Shown: piece by piece, positions 1 to 7,082 of the stretch
How positions within the stretch are numbered: position 1 is the stretch's first letter
Layout: each line of letters starts with the position of its first letter
Source: Pedobacter xixiisoli
GTDB taxonomy: Bacteria; Bacteroidota; Bacteroidia; Sphingobacteriales; Sphingobacteriaceae
Assembly: GCF_900215335.1 (NCBI RefSeq)
Contig: NZ_OCMT01000002.1
Location: forward strand, 124,001-188,000
Length of the DNA: 64,000 nucleotides
Direction of reading: 5' to 3'
Notes under the pieces: model-generated
Told to the model about the DNA's origin: nothing
Database searches by the model: none
The model's input: the letters and a program-made list of their open reading frames with translations, nothing else
Position numbers and translations under genes: made by a program

Positions 1-547
1 CCACCGTCCGCTTGCTCAGGAACAGCTGCTCCGACATTTCCAGGTTTGTCCTGCCTTCGGCAATCAGTGCCAGTATCTCCAGTTCCCGTTCGGTAAAAAT
101 TTTTCTATCGATCGGCGGAGCCTTTATATCTGTGCAGTCCCTTGACGATTCCAACAGCCTGGAAGAAATGCCCGAGCACAGATACTGCCTTCCGGCACTG
201 GCACATTTCATGGCCACTAACAGTTCTTCATATAAGCATTCCTTGAGCAGGAACGCACTTGCCCCATGGGCAAAAGTCCGATGAACAAGCCCCAGATCAA
301 ACTGGTCCGAGAGCACCAATACCTTTAGTGACGGTACAATGCCGAGTGCCCGTTGGATAATTTCCGGGCCATTTTCAGCCGACATGTCAGTAATGAGGAA
401 CTGTGCATTTGTTTGGGGCAACAAATCTAGCGCCTCTTCAAACGTACTGGTTTCGATGACATGCGTGTCATCTGAGGTTCCAAGCAATAATGTTTTCAGG
501 CCACTGCGAACTAACTGCTGTTGATCTGCTAAAATTATATTTACCAT
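1..547 (-). CDS. LuxR-type response regulator, C-terminus outside window
   Basis: The reverse strand reads from an ATG at 545-547 to the window edge without a stop, giving about 182 residues. The first 120 residues look like a receiver domain: it opens with NIILADQQQLVRSGL, and the phosphate-accepting Asp is probably the one in LITDMSAENG. The last visible part (TERELEILALIAEGRTN) is the start of a LuxR/NarL helix-turn-helix, so the protein should bind DNA when phosphorylated. The receiver is divergent: the usual acidic pair near residue 8 is DQ rather than DD or ED. No partner histidine kinase is visible. The domain assignment is secure; the regulon is unknown. Confidence 0.85.
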   Translation of the reverse strand, partial: MVNIILADQQQLVRSGLKTLLLGTSDDTHVIETSTFEEALDLLPQTNAQFLITDMSAENGPEIIQRALGIVPSLKVLVLSDQFDLGLVHRTFAHGASAFLLKECLYEELLVAMKCASAGRQYLCSGISSRLLESSRDCTDIKAPPIDRKIFTERELEILALIAEGRTNLEMSEQLFLSKRTV

Positions 548-599
548 ATCTTTTCCTAAAAAAATTAATTTGGGGTGAGCGTTTTGCCGGCATGAATGC

Positions 600-629
600 A
601 AGCTTGGTATAGCTAGCTATACCAAGCTT
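600..629. repeat. 30-bp perfect palindrome
   Basis: A perfect inverted repeat with arms AAGCTTGGTATAGCT and AGCTATACCAAGCTT and no spacer lies 50 bp upstream of the regulator start. It could be an operator for a dimeric or tetrameric regulator, or a cruciform-forming site. There is no T-tract, so it is not an intrinsic terminator. The sequence directly shows the symmetry; any function is inference. Confidence 0.75.
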
Positions 630-935
630 AAAACAAAAATTATATCCCATTGTTTTGAAATACACAGATAACCAATATATGGACCATATGTCAATAAAAC
701 GCCTTGGTGAGTTAATTGAAAACAAAAAATTGTCTTTAGCCTTTACCTAAAGCTCAGTGCGAAAAGGCGGACATAGAATTTAGCCTATGTAAAGAATGCC
801 TGCTTGAAAGAGCATATCATGTAGGTGCGCAAGTCAATTATGGAAAAGCGTTTAAGTTGCCCCTGTTAGAATAGAACTATTCAATCAAAAACATAGCAGA
901 ACTAAAACAAAGAAACCACCGTCGAGATCGGCAAA

Positions 936-1033
936 ATGGAAGGTTCAAAATTCCAAGAATTTTCGTAGATGAATTAAAAGATATCTTCTGTGCACAGAAA
1001 CACCGTGCCACAGCCAGTACTACTATCTCTTAA
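936..1033 (+). pseudogene. Fragment of a YciE/DUF892 ferritin-like gene
   Basis: An ATG at 936 opens MEGSKFQEF, and after a one-base loss near 960 the neighbouring frame continues FVDELKDIFCAQK before reaching a stop at 1031. Together these match the N-terminus of the intact gene at 26292, which has LHELFVDELKDILGAEKQ. Only about 30 of roughly 165 residues remain. The rest of 630-1170 shows no other convincing gene; a short open stretch at 681 (start MSIKRLGELIENKKL) ends after 20 residues. Confidence 0.6.
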
Positions 1034-1179
1034 TTTTACTCAGATTGTATCATAAATTTCTAACAACCAAAAAAGATATGTTAATTTCAGCGTCTTTAGC
1101 CAGTCCAGTGCTGCACTTTATCAACAAGTAGTTGTATTGCGAGCTATCAATCCATTAACGGATTAATTTCGGTCATGTT

Positions 1180-1701
1180 TTAATCTAATTCATCAATATC
1201 TGACAGAGAATGCTGTTCGGTTGGCAACAAACTCCGTTTAACTACAGAAAGTTGCCCGTTCAATTCCATCACTACCGCAAGTACATCTTCCATCCTATAC
1301 AAACGAAATTCCCGAATTGCGGCATACACCTCTTCCTTAGTCACAAATTCCTTTTCCATGTTTTTTTCGAGGAATTGGCCATCGTAAAACATTAGCGTCG
1401 GCTTAGTATTGATCACCTGTTCCATAGTTTTCGATCGCTGTGCAAAAAATGCCAATGCATACTGCAAGCTGATGATAATAATTAACGCAATAGCCCCATC
1501 GATTAAAACTGTTTTTCCAAGGATCATGGATGACAAAGTAGAACCTAAGGTAACCGTGACTACGAAATCAAAGGCGGTAAGCTTGGCCAAGGTGCGTTTT
1601 CCCGAAATACGTATGAACAGAAATGCCGTTAGAAAAGATATGGAGGCGCATATCAATACGTTTAGGCTACTCTCCCAATCTTTAAATAGTAATGTTTCCA
1701 T
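1180..1701 (-). CDS. DUF421 (YetF-type) membrane protein
   Basis: 173 residues. The N-terminal half carries three hydrophobic segments (roughly 14-31, 42-62 and 66-85), with the family signature RISGKRTLAKLTAFDFVVTV between the first and second. The C-terminal half is a soluble alpha/beta domain with YDGQFLEKNM and the helical EEVYAAIREFRLYRMEDV segment. This arrangement is that of the YetF/YdfR family of envelope proteins, which are linked to spores or general stress in other bacteria but have no known reaction. It stands alone, with no partner gene within 400 bp. The family call is strong; the role is unknown. Confidence 0.85.
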   Translation of the reverse strand: METLLFKDWESSLNVLICASISFLTAFLFIRISGKRTLAKLTAFDFVVTVTLGSTLSSMILGKTVLIDGAIALIIIISLQYALAFFAQRSKTMEQVINTKPTLMFYDGQFLEKNMEKEFVTKEEVYAAIREFRLYRMEDVLAVVMELNGQLSVVKRSLLPTEQHSLSDIDELD

Positions 1702-1748
1702 ACTAGACTAACATTGCTTTGCTTTAAATGTTTCTCTATAGACAGGAA

Positions 1749-1877
1749 TTAGCCCGTCTGCAGGGTTCCCGGGAGTCCCATGTCTGACGCCACAGCAATA
1801 CTACCGATCAGTACCGCCAGAAAGATCAGCTGGCCCGCTCGATCAGCCAATGGTAGGGCTCTCATAAAAATGTCCAT
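1749..1877 (-). CDS. Possible 42-residue small membrane protein
   Basis: A short reverse-strand frame starting MDIFMRALPLADRAG is followed by one hydrophobic segment (QLIFLAVLIGSIAVA) and a polar tail. It could encode a single-span membrane peptide. It lies between the DUF421 gene and the DJ-1-like gene. I do not recognise it, and with so few codons chance cannot be excluded. Confidence 0.25.
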   Translation of the reverse strand: MDIFMRALPLADRAGQLIFLAVLIGSIAVASDMGLPGTLQTG

Positions 1878-2101
1878 TTTTGGGAACTCGGTTCATGTTC
1901 CTAAATGTTAGCCCGCTAATAATTTAAACATAAAAATGTTTTGTTCTCAACGATATCATTTTCTCGCAGGGGCAAATCAAAGATTAGGTAGTGCTCGCAG
2001 TTGAAACAAGTATTTTCCAAATACGCCGAAGTAAACAAAGACTTTCGAAAACTGTTTATCCTTGGAGTCTTTCCGACCAATGAACCAATAATAAATTTAA
2101 T

Positions 2102-2800
2102 ATGAAAAAGATACTGATGATCCTGACCTCGCACGAAGGCATGGAGCATACCGACAGCAAAACGGGAGTCTGGCTGGGCGAATTTACGGATCCGTATTAT
2201 GAGCTTTTGGACCACGGCTGTAGGATCACCTTGGCAAGTCCAGCCGGCGGCCAACCACCCATTGATCCCATGAGCAAACTGACCGAGCACATCACCGAAT
2301 CGAACCGCAGGTTCCAGGCAGATGTAGGACTGATAGCCGATTTCGCACATACCTATAAACTGGCAAGCATTGACCCAGCAGAATTTGATGCCGTATTCTT
2401 TCCGGGCGGGCATGGCCCATTATGGGACCTTGCCAGTAATCCCGATGCAGGCAGGATTATCGTGGAGATGATGAACGCTGGCAAACCAGTAGCAGCGGTA
2501 TGTCATGGACCTGCCGCCCTGATCTCAGCGGCAAAGGCTAAGCTGGGTTTCCTGGAAGGTAAACGTGTAACTGGCTTTACCAATACAGAGGAGGCGCTGG
2601 TGATGAGAAGTGGGAATATCCCCTATCACTTGGAAACAAGGTTGAAGGAGCTGGGTGCTGATTTCCATTCCGCACTGATCCCCATGACCCCACATGTGGA
2701 AATCGATGGGCTGTTGGTTACTGGGCAAAACCCACTTTCCGCGGGACCTACGGCCAAGGCCCTCATCGAAATGCTAGGTCTAGGCAAAGACCAATCTTAA
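2102..2800 (+). CDS. DJ-1/PfpI family protein (type 1 glutamine amidotransferase fold)
   Basis: 232 residues, the normal length for the HchA-like branch. The nucleophile elbow AVCHGPA places the reactive Cys at about residue 134 with His135 next to it; the conserved Glu is about residue 27 (GEFTDPY), and FFPGGHGPLWDL (about 99-110) is the oxyanion region. Proteins of this group act as glyoxalase-III-like or deglycase enzymes, or as stress chaperones, on methylglyoxal adducts in the cytoplasm. It starts the forward-strand run that continues through the ligD remnant, consistent with a damage-response cluster. The family is certain; the substrate is inferred. Confidence 0.88.
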   Translation: MKKILMILTSHEGMEHTDSKTGVWLGEFTDPYYELLDHGCRITLASPAGGQPPIDPMSKLTEHITESNRRFQADVGLIADFAHTYKLASIDPAEFDAVFFPGGHGPLWDLASNPDAGRIIVEMMNAGKPVAAVCHGPAALISAAKAKLGFLEGKRVTGFTNTEEALVMRSGNIPYHLETRLKELGADFHSALIPMTPHVEIDGLLVTGQNPLSAGPTAKALIEMLGLGKDQS

Positions 2801-2829
2801 CCTCAGGACATGCTACTAAAATCAACACC

Positions 2830-3888
2830 ATGGGACTGGAAAAACACAATCAGAAAAGGGACTTTAGTGAGACACACGAACCCCGATCGGGCAAAAGCAC
2901 CAATAAGGACCGCCTGAACTTCGTGATTCAAAAACACGACGCCTCCAGATTACATTATGATTTCCGCTGGGAAATGGCCGGGGTGCTCAGAAGCTGGGCG
3001 GTGCCCAAAGGACCAAGCCTAAAACCTAAGGACAAGCGACTTGCGATGATGGTTGAAGACCACCCGTTTGATTATAAAGATTTTGAAGGCATTATTCCCA
3101 AAAGTGAATACGGCGGGGGAACGGGACAGGCCGCTGTCACTTAACCGCTTTCCTGGCGGCATCCATGGCAAGAGCTTTTACCAGAAGGACGTGAAGGACA
3201 ACGCCTCCGACTGGGCAAAGACCTTCCCCTACCAGACCAGTGATGGCGAGGCAAAAGAATATCTTGTTGGAAACGATATCGCCACCCTGTTATGGACCAA
3301 CACCTTGGGCTGCATCGAAGTTAACCCTTGGTTCTCTAGGGTCGAGCATCCCGATAACCCGGATTACTGCGTGATCGACCTAGATCCTGATAAACACCAT
3401 TTTGATAAGGTCATCGAAGCAGCCAATGTCTGTCGGGAAATACTGGAATCCATCGGCGTGCCGAGCTTCCCAAAAACTTCGGGCTCCACCGGTATCCATA
3501 TCTATATCCCCTTGGACGGAAAATACGATTATGACCAGAGCTAGCTCTGTGCCAGGATCATCGTGGGCATCGTCAAAAAACAGATTCCAAGGTTCACCAC
3601 CATCGAAAGGATCATTTCCAACCGCAAGGGCAAGATGTACCTTGATTTTCTACAGAACCGACCGGGCGACACTATCGCAGGTCCCTATACGCTAAGACCA
3701 AAACCGGGAGCGACCGTTTCCATGCCGCTGGAATGGGAGGAAGTTAAACCAGGACTGAAAATGCAGGATTTCACCATCCATAATGCCATTGCACGGGTGA
3801 GTGAAAAAGGCGATATTTTTAAGGGGGTGCTGGGCAAGGGCATGGCCTGGAAAAGGCCATCAAAAAAGCGAAAGAACTTTATCCCTAA
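2830..3888 (+). pseudogene. ligD: ligD pseudogene with internal deletion, nonsense codon and frameshift
   Basis: The frame opens like the intact LigD at 36498-39239: 3'-phosphoesterase domain with KHDASRLHYDFR and EDHPFDYKDFEGI. It breaks just after EYGGGT at about 3121 and resumes, in another frame, at DRPLSLNRFPGGIHG of the polymerase domain. About 560 residues, including the whole ligase domain, are therefore missing. An in-frame TAG at 3542-3544 replaces a Gln codon (YDQS-stop-LCARI against YDQSQLFAKI). A one-base loss near 3845 throws the last 15 codons out of frame. Both surviving ends differ at many positions from the intact copy, so this is an old paralogue, not a recent duplicate. 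It cannot make an active end-joining ligase. Confidence 0.92.
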
Positions 3889-3906
3889 ACCAATTGTTAG
3901 AAGATT

Positions 3907-4170
3907 ATGCTACAGGAAGAAAATGAATATAACAAGAAGGATGAGGTGCCAGATCCTGAAGAATTTCGTTACCTCCATCCCATCGAGGATGACGGCGACA
4001 CACTGGAACCCTTCGATGATGAAACAGAAAACCGTCAGATCAACGCAGAGGATCCTGCGGATATGTTACACTGGGCCCAACAGTTCCAGATATCAGGGGA
4101 GGAACTGAAAATGGCCATTACCATCAATGGCACTTCAGTACGTGACATTAAACGATTCTTAAGCGGGTAA
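3907..4170 (+). CDS. DUF3606 domain protein
   Basis: 87 residues. An acidic N-terminal half containing PDPEEFRYLHPIEDDGDTLE is followed by a DUF3606 unit, INAEDPADMLHWAQQFQISG, then a helix and a terminal DIKRFL. A close paralogue (36217-36480) lies directly downstream of the intact ligD, exactly as this one lies 18 bp downstream of the ligD pseudogene. The conserved pairing suggests that the two genes work together. DUF3606 folds are small helical units of unknown function; a DNA-binding or LigD-accessory role is inference. Confidence 0.85.
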   Translation: MLQEENEYNKKDEVPDPEEFRYLHPIEDDGDTLEPFDDETENRQINAEDPADMLHWAQQFQISGEELKMAITINGTSVRDIKRFLSG

Positions 4171-4373
4171 ACCTTACAAGGGACAACGAGATAGATATTC
4201 ACCTGAAAACCTACCGTAACAACTGGAACAAATTGGGGCTAGAAAGCAAAGTGGAACGTGTTGTGTATGATTATAACCGCTACAACCCGAGCTCTCTTGT
4301 CCATGCGCCCAGTTATATTAGGTTAACAGATTACTACCGTAAGGCAGAATGCGTTTTTTCGGTCGGATTTTAG
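4171..4373 (+). pseudogene. C-terminal remnant of a paralogue of the 11825 gene
   Basis: An open frame with no start codon reads NEIDIHLKTYRNNW, then YDYNRYNPSSLVHAPSYIRL, and ends in VFSVGF at the TAG 4371-4373. It aligns end to end with the last 65 or so residues of the 188-residue protein at 11825 (NEITMQVKSYAD, HNYNRYNPDYIVHAATYFRL, SFSVNF). The N-terminal two thirds are absent, and the frame emerges directly from the end of the DUF3606 gene, so a deletion probably fused the two regions. Confidence 0.75.
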
Positions 4374-4422
4374 AAAACTATATATCCGTCAAGTTGTTAG
4401 ATTATCACCAAAAACAATTACG

Positions 4423-4656
4423 ATGGAAAATCACGATAAAAGACAGGCAGAACAAAAAATCCACCATCCAGAAAAGCTGAATGTTGATAGACAGGATGCA
4501 GCACCTACTAACAAGGGAGCGCATGGTGAGGAAAAAGAAGTCGAGTATACAAAAGATGAGATGGAGTTCGCAGATGGCAAGGGTACCAAACTTGCGGACG
4601 CCTTTGACCAGGACCAACAGGAGACGCAAAAGGATGATGACCACCCGGAGGAGTAA
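4423..4656 (+). CDS. Small acidic hydrophilic protein
   Basis: 77 residues, dominated by Asp, Glu, Lys and Gln, with no hydrophobic core (it ends QETQKDDDHPEE). Such compositions are typical of intrinsically disordered, stress-related small proteins in Bacteroidota. Similar acidic proteins occur at 22245 and 22728. It sits between decayed genes and a TPR-like gene, all on the same strand. I do not recognise a family; that it is a gene rests on the clean frame and context. Confidence 0.5.
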   Translation: MENHDKRQAEQKIHHPEKLNVDRQDAAPTNKGAHGEEKEVEYTKDEMEFADGKGTKLADAFDQDQQETQKDDDHPEE

Positions 4657-4694
4657 ACGGACTTAGAACCGATCAGTATCAAAAGGCTTGTTCG

Positions 4695-5147
4695 ATGGCA
4701 AGGAAATCCTATAACTACAGCAAATTCCAAACCGCGCTAGCAATGGAAAAACAGGGAAAGCTCACCGCTGCCCTGGTTCAATATGCCAGGGTGACCAATA
4801 GCGACCCTTTACATACAGACGCTTGGCACCGACAGATGGTCATTCTGCGAAAACTCAAAAAGCCTGAAAAAGAACTTGAGCTCCTTGGAAAAGCCATCAC
4901 TGCCTACATGGAGGCAAACATTGAAGCGCAACGGGACTGGATGGAGAACAACCAGGAGAAAATAGACAGCAGCAGGGCGCTGGCTCAGGCGCTCGGTCTG
5001 CTCGATGGCGATGGCCTTCCAATACCCGATCAAGGGCCTACACAACAATGGGCCCTACGGAAATCGCTCCTTTCCACGCGACTTCAAAAATCAAAAGCAC
5101 TGCCCAGTAAAAAGAAGGCACCTCAAAAGTCAGGCAAAAAAAGCTGA
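4695..5147 (+). CDS. TPR-like helical protein
   Basis: 150 residues. Residues 8-75 form helix pairs reminiscent of tetratricopeptide repeats (AMEKQGKLTAALVQYARVT, then DAWHRQMVILRKLKKPEKEL). The middle is helical and the tail is strongly basic (SKKKAPQKSGKKS), which would suit nucleic-acid or acidic-partner binding. It lies 39 bp after the acidic protein and 55 bp before the Fpg/Nei-like gene, in the same orientation, so cotranscription is likely. TPRs mediate protein contacts; no specific partner can be named. Confidence 0.6.
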   Translation: MARKSYNYSKFQTALAMEKQGKLTAALVQYARVTNSDPLHTDAWHRQMVILRKLKKPEKELELLGKAITAYMEANIEAQRDWMENNQEKIDSSRALAQALGLLDGDGLPIPDQGPTQQWALRKSLLSTRLQKSKALPSKKKAPQKSGKKS

Positions 5148-5202
5148 TGCACCCTAACAGCCAACTATTCAAAAGCTATATTCAACCCTAACCGATCCTA
5201 TT

Positions 5203-5979
5203 ATGGCAGAACTACCAGACCTAAGCGTTTTCGCTAAGACCCTAAACCATTATTTCAAGGGACATCCCCTGAAGGAAGTCGAAGTCACCGTAGCAAAAAA
5301 ACTGAACGTAACGGTAGATGAGCTCAGGAAAAAACTCGAGGGGAAAAAACTCGAACTGGTGCAACGGGAGGGCAAGACCCTAGAATTCCACTTCTCTGGC
5401 GGCAATATCCTTGGCCTGCACCTGATGCTCAGGGGCGAACTGACACTCCTGGGCAAAGAAAATCCAAGTCCAAAATACGAAATCCTCCGCTTCGATTTCG
5501 GTAGACATGGCTCATTCGCCGTCACCGACATCCTCAAACAGGCCAAGCCCACGCTCAATCCCGCACCGGTAAAGGCGCCCGACGCTCTTTCCATTGGCAG
5601 GGAGGATTTTCTGAAAATGCTCTTCAAAAAAACCACACCGATCAAGACCCTGTTGATGGACCAGAAACAAATCCGAGGTATCGGCAACTCCTATGCCGAT
5701 GAACTGCTGTGGGAAGCTAGGATATCACCCTTTTCTTCGGCCAAGGCCATTCCCGAAAAACAGGCCATCCGACTTTACGATTTGATGAAACAGGTATTGG
5801 AAGAAGCAATCGAAACCATTGCTGAACTCAATGGCAACGAACTCCGGGGCGAGCTGCGCGATGTGATGAAAATCCATGGGGCCAATATCGAAAAATCACC
5901 GACCGGAAAACCTATCAAATCGGAAAAGCTCAACGGAAGAACGGCCTATTATACCGATGAGCAGAAATTGTTCAATTGA
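5203..5979 (+). CDS. Fpg/Nei-family DNA glycosylase-like protein, zinc-less and lacking Pro2
   Basis: 258 residues with the layout of formamidopyrimidine-DNA glycosylase/endonuclease VIII: an N-terminal beta-sandwich starting MAELPDLSVF, then a helix-two-turn-helix domain around residues 145-215 with QKQIRGIGNSYADELLWEA. Two departures are visible. Residue 2 is Ala, not the catalytic Pro of Fpg and Nei, although Glu3 is kept. The C-terminus (KIHGANIEKSPTGKPI to GRTAYYTDEQKL) has the outline of the zinc finger without any of its four Cys. Zinc-less fingers are known in some family members. The protein may bind lesions without lyase activity or have altered chemistry. It is followed by a DUF3606 gene. 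Confidence 0.85.
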   Translation: MAELPDLSVFAKTLNHYFKGHPLKEVEVTVAKKLNVTVDELRKKLEGKKLELVQREGKTLEFHFSGGNILGLHLMLRGELTLLGKENPSPKYEILRFDFGRHGSFAVTDILKQAKPTLNPAPVKAPDALSIGREDFLKMLFKKTTPIKTLLMDQKQIRGIGNSYADELLWEARISPFSSAKAIPEKQAIRLYDLMKQVLEEAIETIAELNGNELRGELRDVMKIHGANIEKSPTGKPIKSEKLNGRTAYYTDEQKLFN

Positions 5980-6044
5980 TAAACTAATCGGCGGACCAAT
6001 TTGTTAATAAAGCAAGAAACATTATTAACCTAAATCATAACATT

Positions 6045-6230
6045 ATGGCAATAAAGGGAACGGCAACAGACAGGAAGAAAGTAAACTCTTCACAAGACTA
6101 TGAACTCTACCACGTGGCAGAGAAAATGGGAGTCAGCATCCAGCAGGTGACCGGCGCCAAACGGGCGACCGGCTCTAACGACCGAAAGGTTATTGAGAAG
6201 TACATCTCCGACAAAAAGAAAAGCAGTTAA
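6045..6230 (+). CDS. Small DUF3606 protein
   Basis: 61 residues, essentially one DUF3606 unit: RKKVNSSQDYELYHVAEKMG, then VSIQQVTGAKRATGSNDRK and a final YISDKKKSS. It is almost identical to the 60-residue protein at 35889-36071, which shares KKVNSSQDYEL and GAKRATGSNDRK. Near identity between copies in different parts of the window points to selection or recent copying. It is 65 bp after the Fpg-like gene and precedes a strong terminator, so it may end that transcript. A basic tail suggests nucleic-acid contact; the function is unproven. Confidence 0.85.
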   Translation: MAIKGTATDRKKVNSSQDYELYHVAEKMGVSIQQVTGAKRATGSNDRKVIEKYISDKKKSS

Positions 6231-6252
6231 TTCTTCACAACCTATTTTCATA

Positions 6253-6288
6253 CAAAGCCTGCCTCAACGAGCAGGCTTTGTATTTTTG
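6253..6288 (+). terminator. Intrinsic terminator after the small DUF3606 gene
   Basis: CAAAGCCTGC and GCAGGCTTTG form a perfect 10-bp stem around an 8-nt loop, followed by TATTTTTG. It stands 22 bp after the stop codon and probably ends transcription of the forward run of genes. Confidence 0.8.
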
Positions 6289-6467
6289 AACAATGTAGCC
6301 GGGGCAGTACATTGGTCGCTTTCCCTGAACGTTTTATCGTACACTAGTCGAAAATGCAATTATTTCAATCTGCTCATCAGCAAGGCCGGTGAGCTGTCAG
6401 CTCAAAATTTTATTAAATTTTCTGAACCAGATACTTTGGGCACAGCTATTGTATGATTGCTGCTATC

Positions 6468-6701
6468 ATGAGAACTACACTGATCATCAAAAAACTTCCG
6501 CAACTTTTCGACTGTGCCTTGGCACTTGCCATCAGCTCGGTACCAGGTATTGCGGAGACCAATGGCCAGACCAAGGCACTTTATAAAGCGCTGGCCAAAC
6601 AGCTGCTGGCCGAAGAAATCAGGAGCAAACGTGCCATGGCGATCCACACCCTTCATCTATTGACCAGGGGACGCCACGGCCAACATAAAAGTGCCGCCTA
6701 G
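6468..6701 (+). CDS. Hypothetical small protein
   Basis: About 77 residues if the ATG at 6468 is used (MRTTLIIKKLPQLFDCALAL); an ATG 15 bp upstream is also in frame. It has a mildly hydrophobic N-terminal third and an amphipathic basic C-terminal half (EEIRSKRAMAIHTLHLLTRG). It sits just upstream of the alkyltransferase-like gene on the same strand. I recognise no family, and coding status is uncertain. Confidence 0.35.
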   Translation: MRTTLIIKKLPQLFDCALALAISSVPGIAETNGQTKALYKALAKQLLAEEIRSKRAMAIHTLHLLTRGRHGQHKSAA

Positions 6702-6739
6702 CCTAGTTTTGCAAAAAAACCGTTTCGTATCTTTAGCTC

Positions 6740-7081
6740 ATGGAAATGCCCGAACATGACGCACCAACATTCTATGAGCAGGTCTATGAACTTGTGAAAC
6801 TGATTCCCAAAGGACGGATCACCACGTATGGCGCCATTGCGAAGGCGCTTGGCGCAGGAAAATCATCCCGTCTAGTCGGTACGGCACTGATAGCTGCACA
6901 CCGTCCAAATCTTCAATTGCCCATACATAGAGTAGTTAACCGAAATGGGCTTTTGACCGGAAAAAACCATTACAGCCATCCCAGCATGCAGGAACTGCTC
7001 GAAGCGGAGGGTATCAAGGTCATCACTGACCAAGTGCAGCATTTTAAGGAAGTTTTCTGGGACCCGTTAAAGGAAATCTAA
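6740..7081 (+). CDS. Alkyltransferase-like protein (MGMT family without the reactive Cys)
   Basis: 113 residues covering only the DNA-binding domain of O6-alkylguanine-DNA alkyltransferase. Features seen are the wing IPKGRITTYGAIAKALG (about 22-38), the recognition-helix region RLVGTALIAAH and the active-site strand PIHRVVNRNGLLTGK. The alkyl-accepting Cys of PCHRV is Ile62 here. Alkyltransferase-like proteins with other residues at this site bind O6-alkylguanine and bulky adducts and hand them to nucleotide excision repair. It ends 1 bp before the converging DUF72 gene and lies in a repair-gene neighbourhood. Confidence 0.9.
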   Translation: MEMPEHDAPTFYEQVYELVKLIPKGRITTYGAIAKALGAGKSSRLVGTALIAAHRPNLQLPIHRVVNRNGLLTGKNHYSHPSMQELLEAEGIKVITDQVQHFKEVFWDPLKEI

Positions 7082-7082
7082 A

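Noticed and set aside
12-524. Open frames on the forward strand at 12-284 and 339-524
   Set aside because: They lie opposite the LuxR-type regulator, whose frame has clear receiver and helix-turn-helix motifs; they are frame shadows.
1409-1711. Forward frame opposite the DUF421 gene
   Set aside because: DUF421 has the recognisable signature and membrane layout; the forward frame has no motif.
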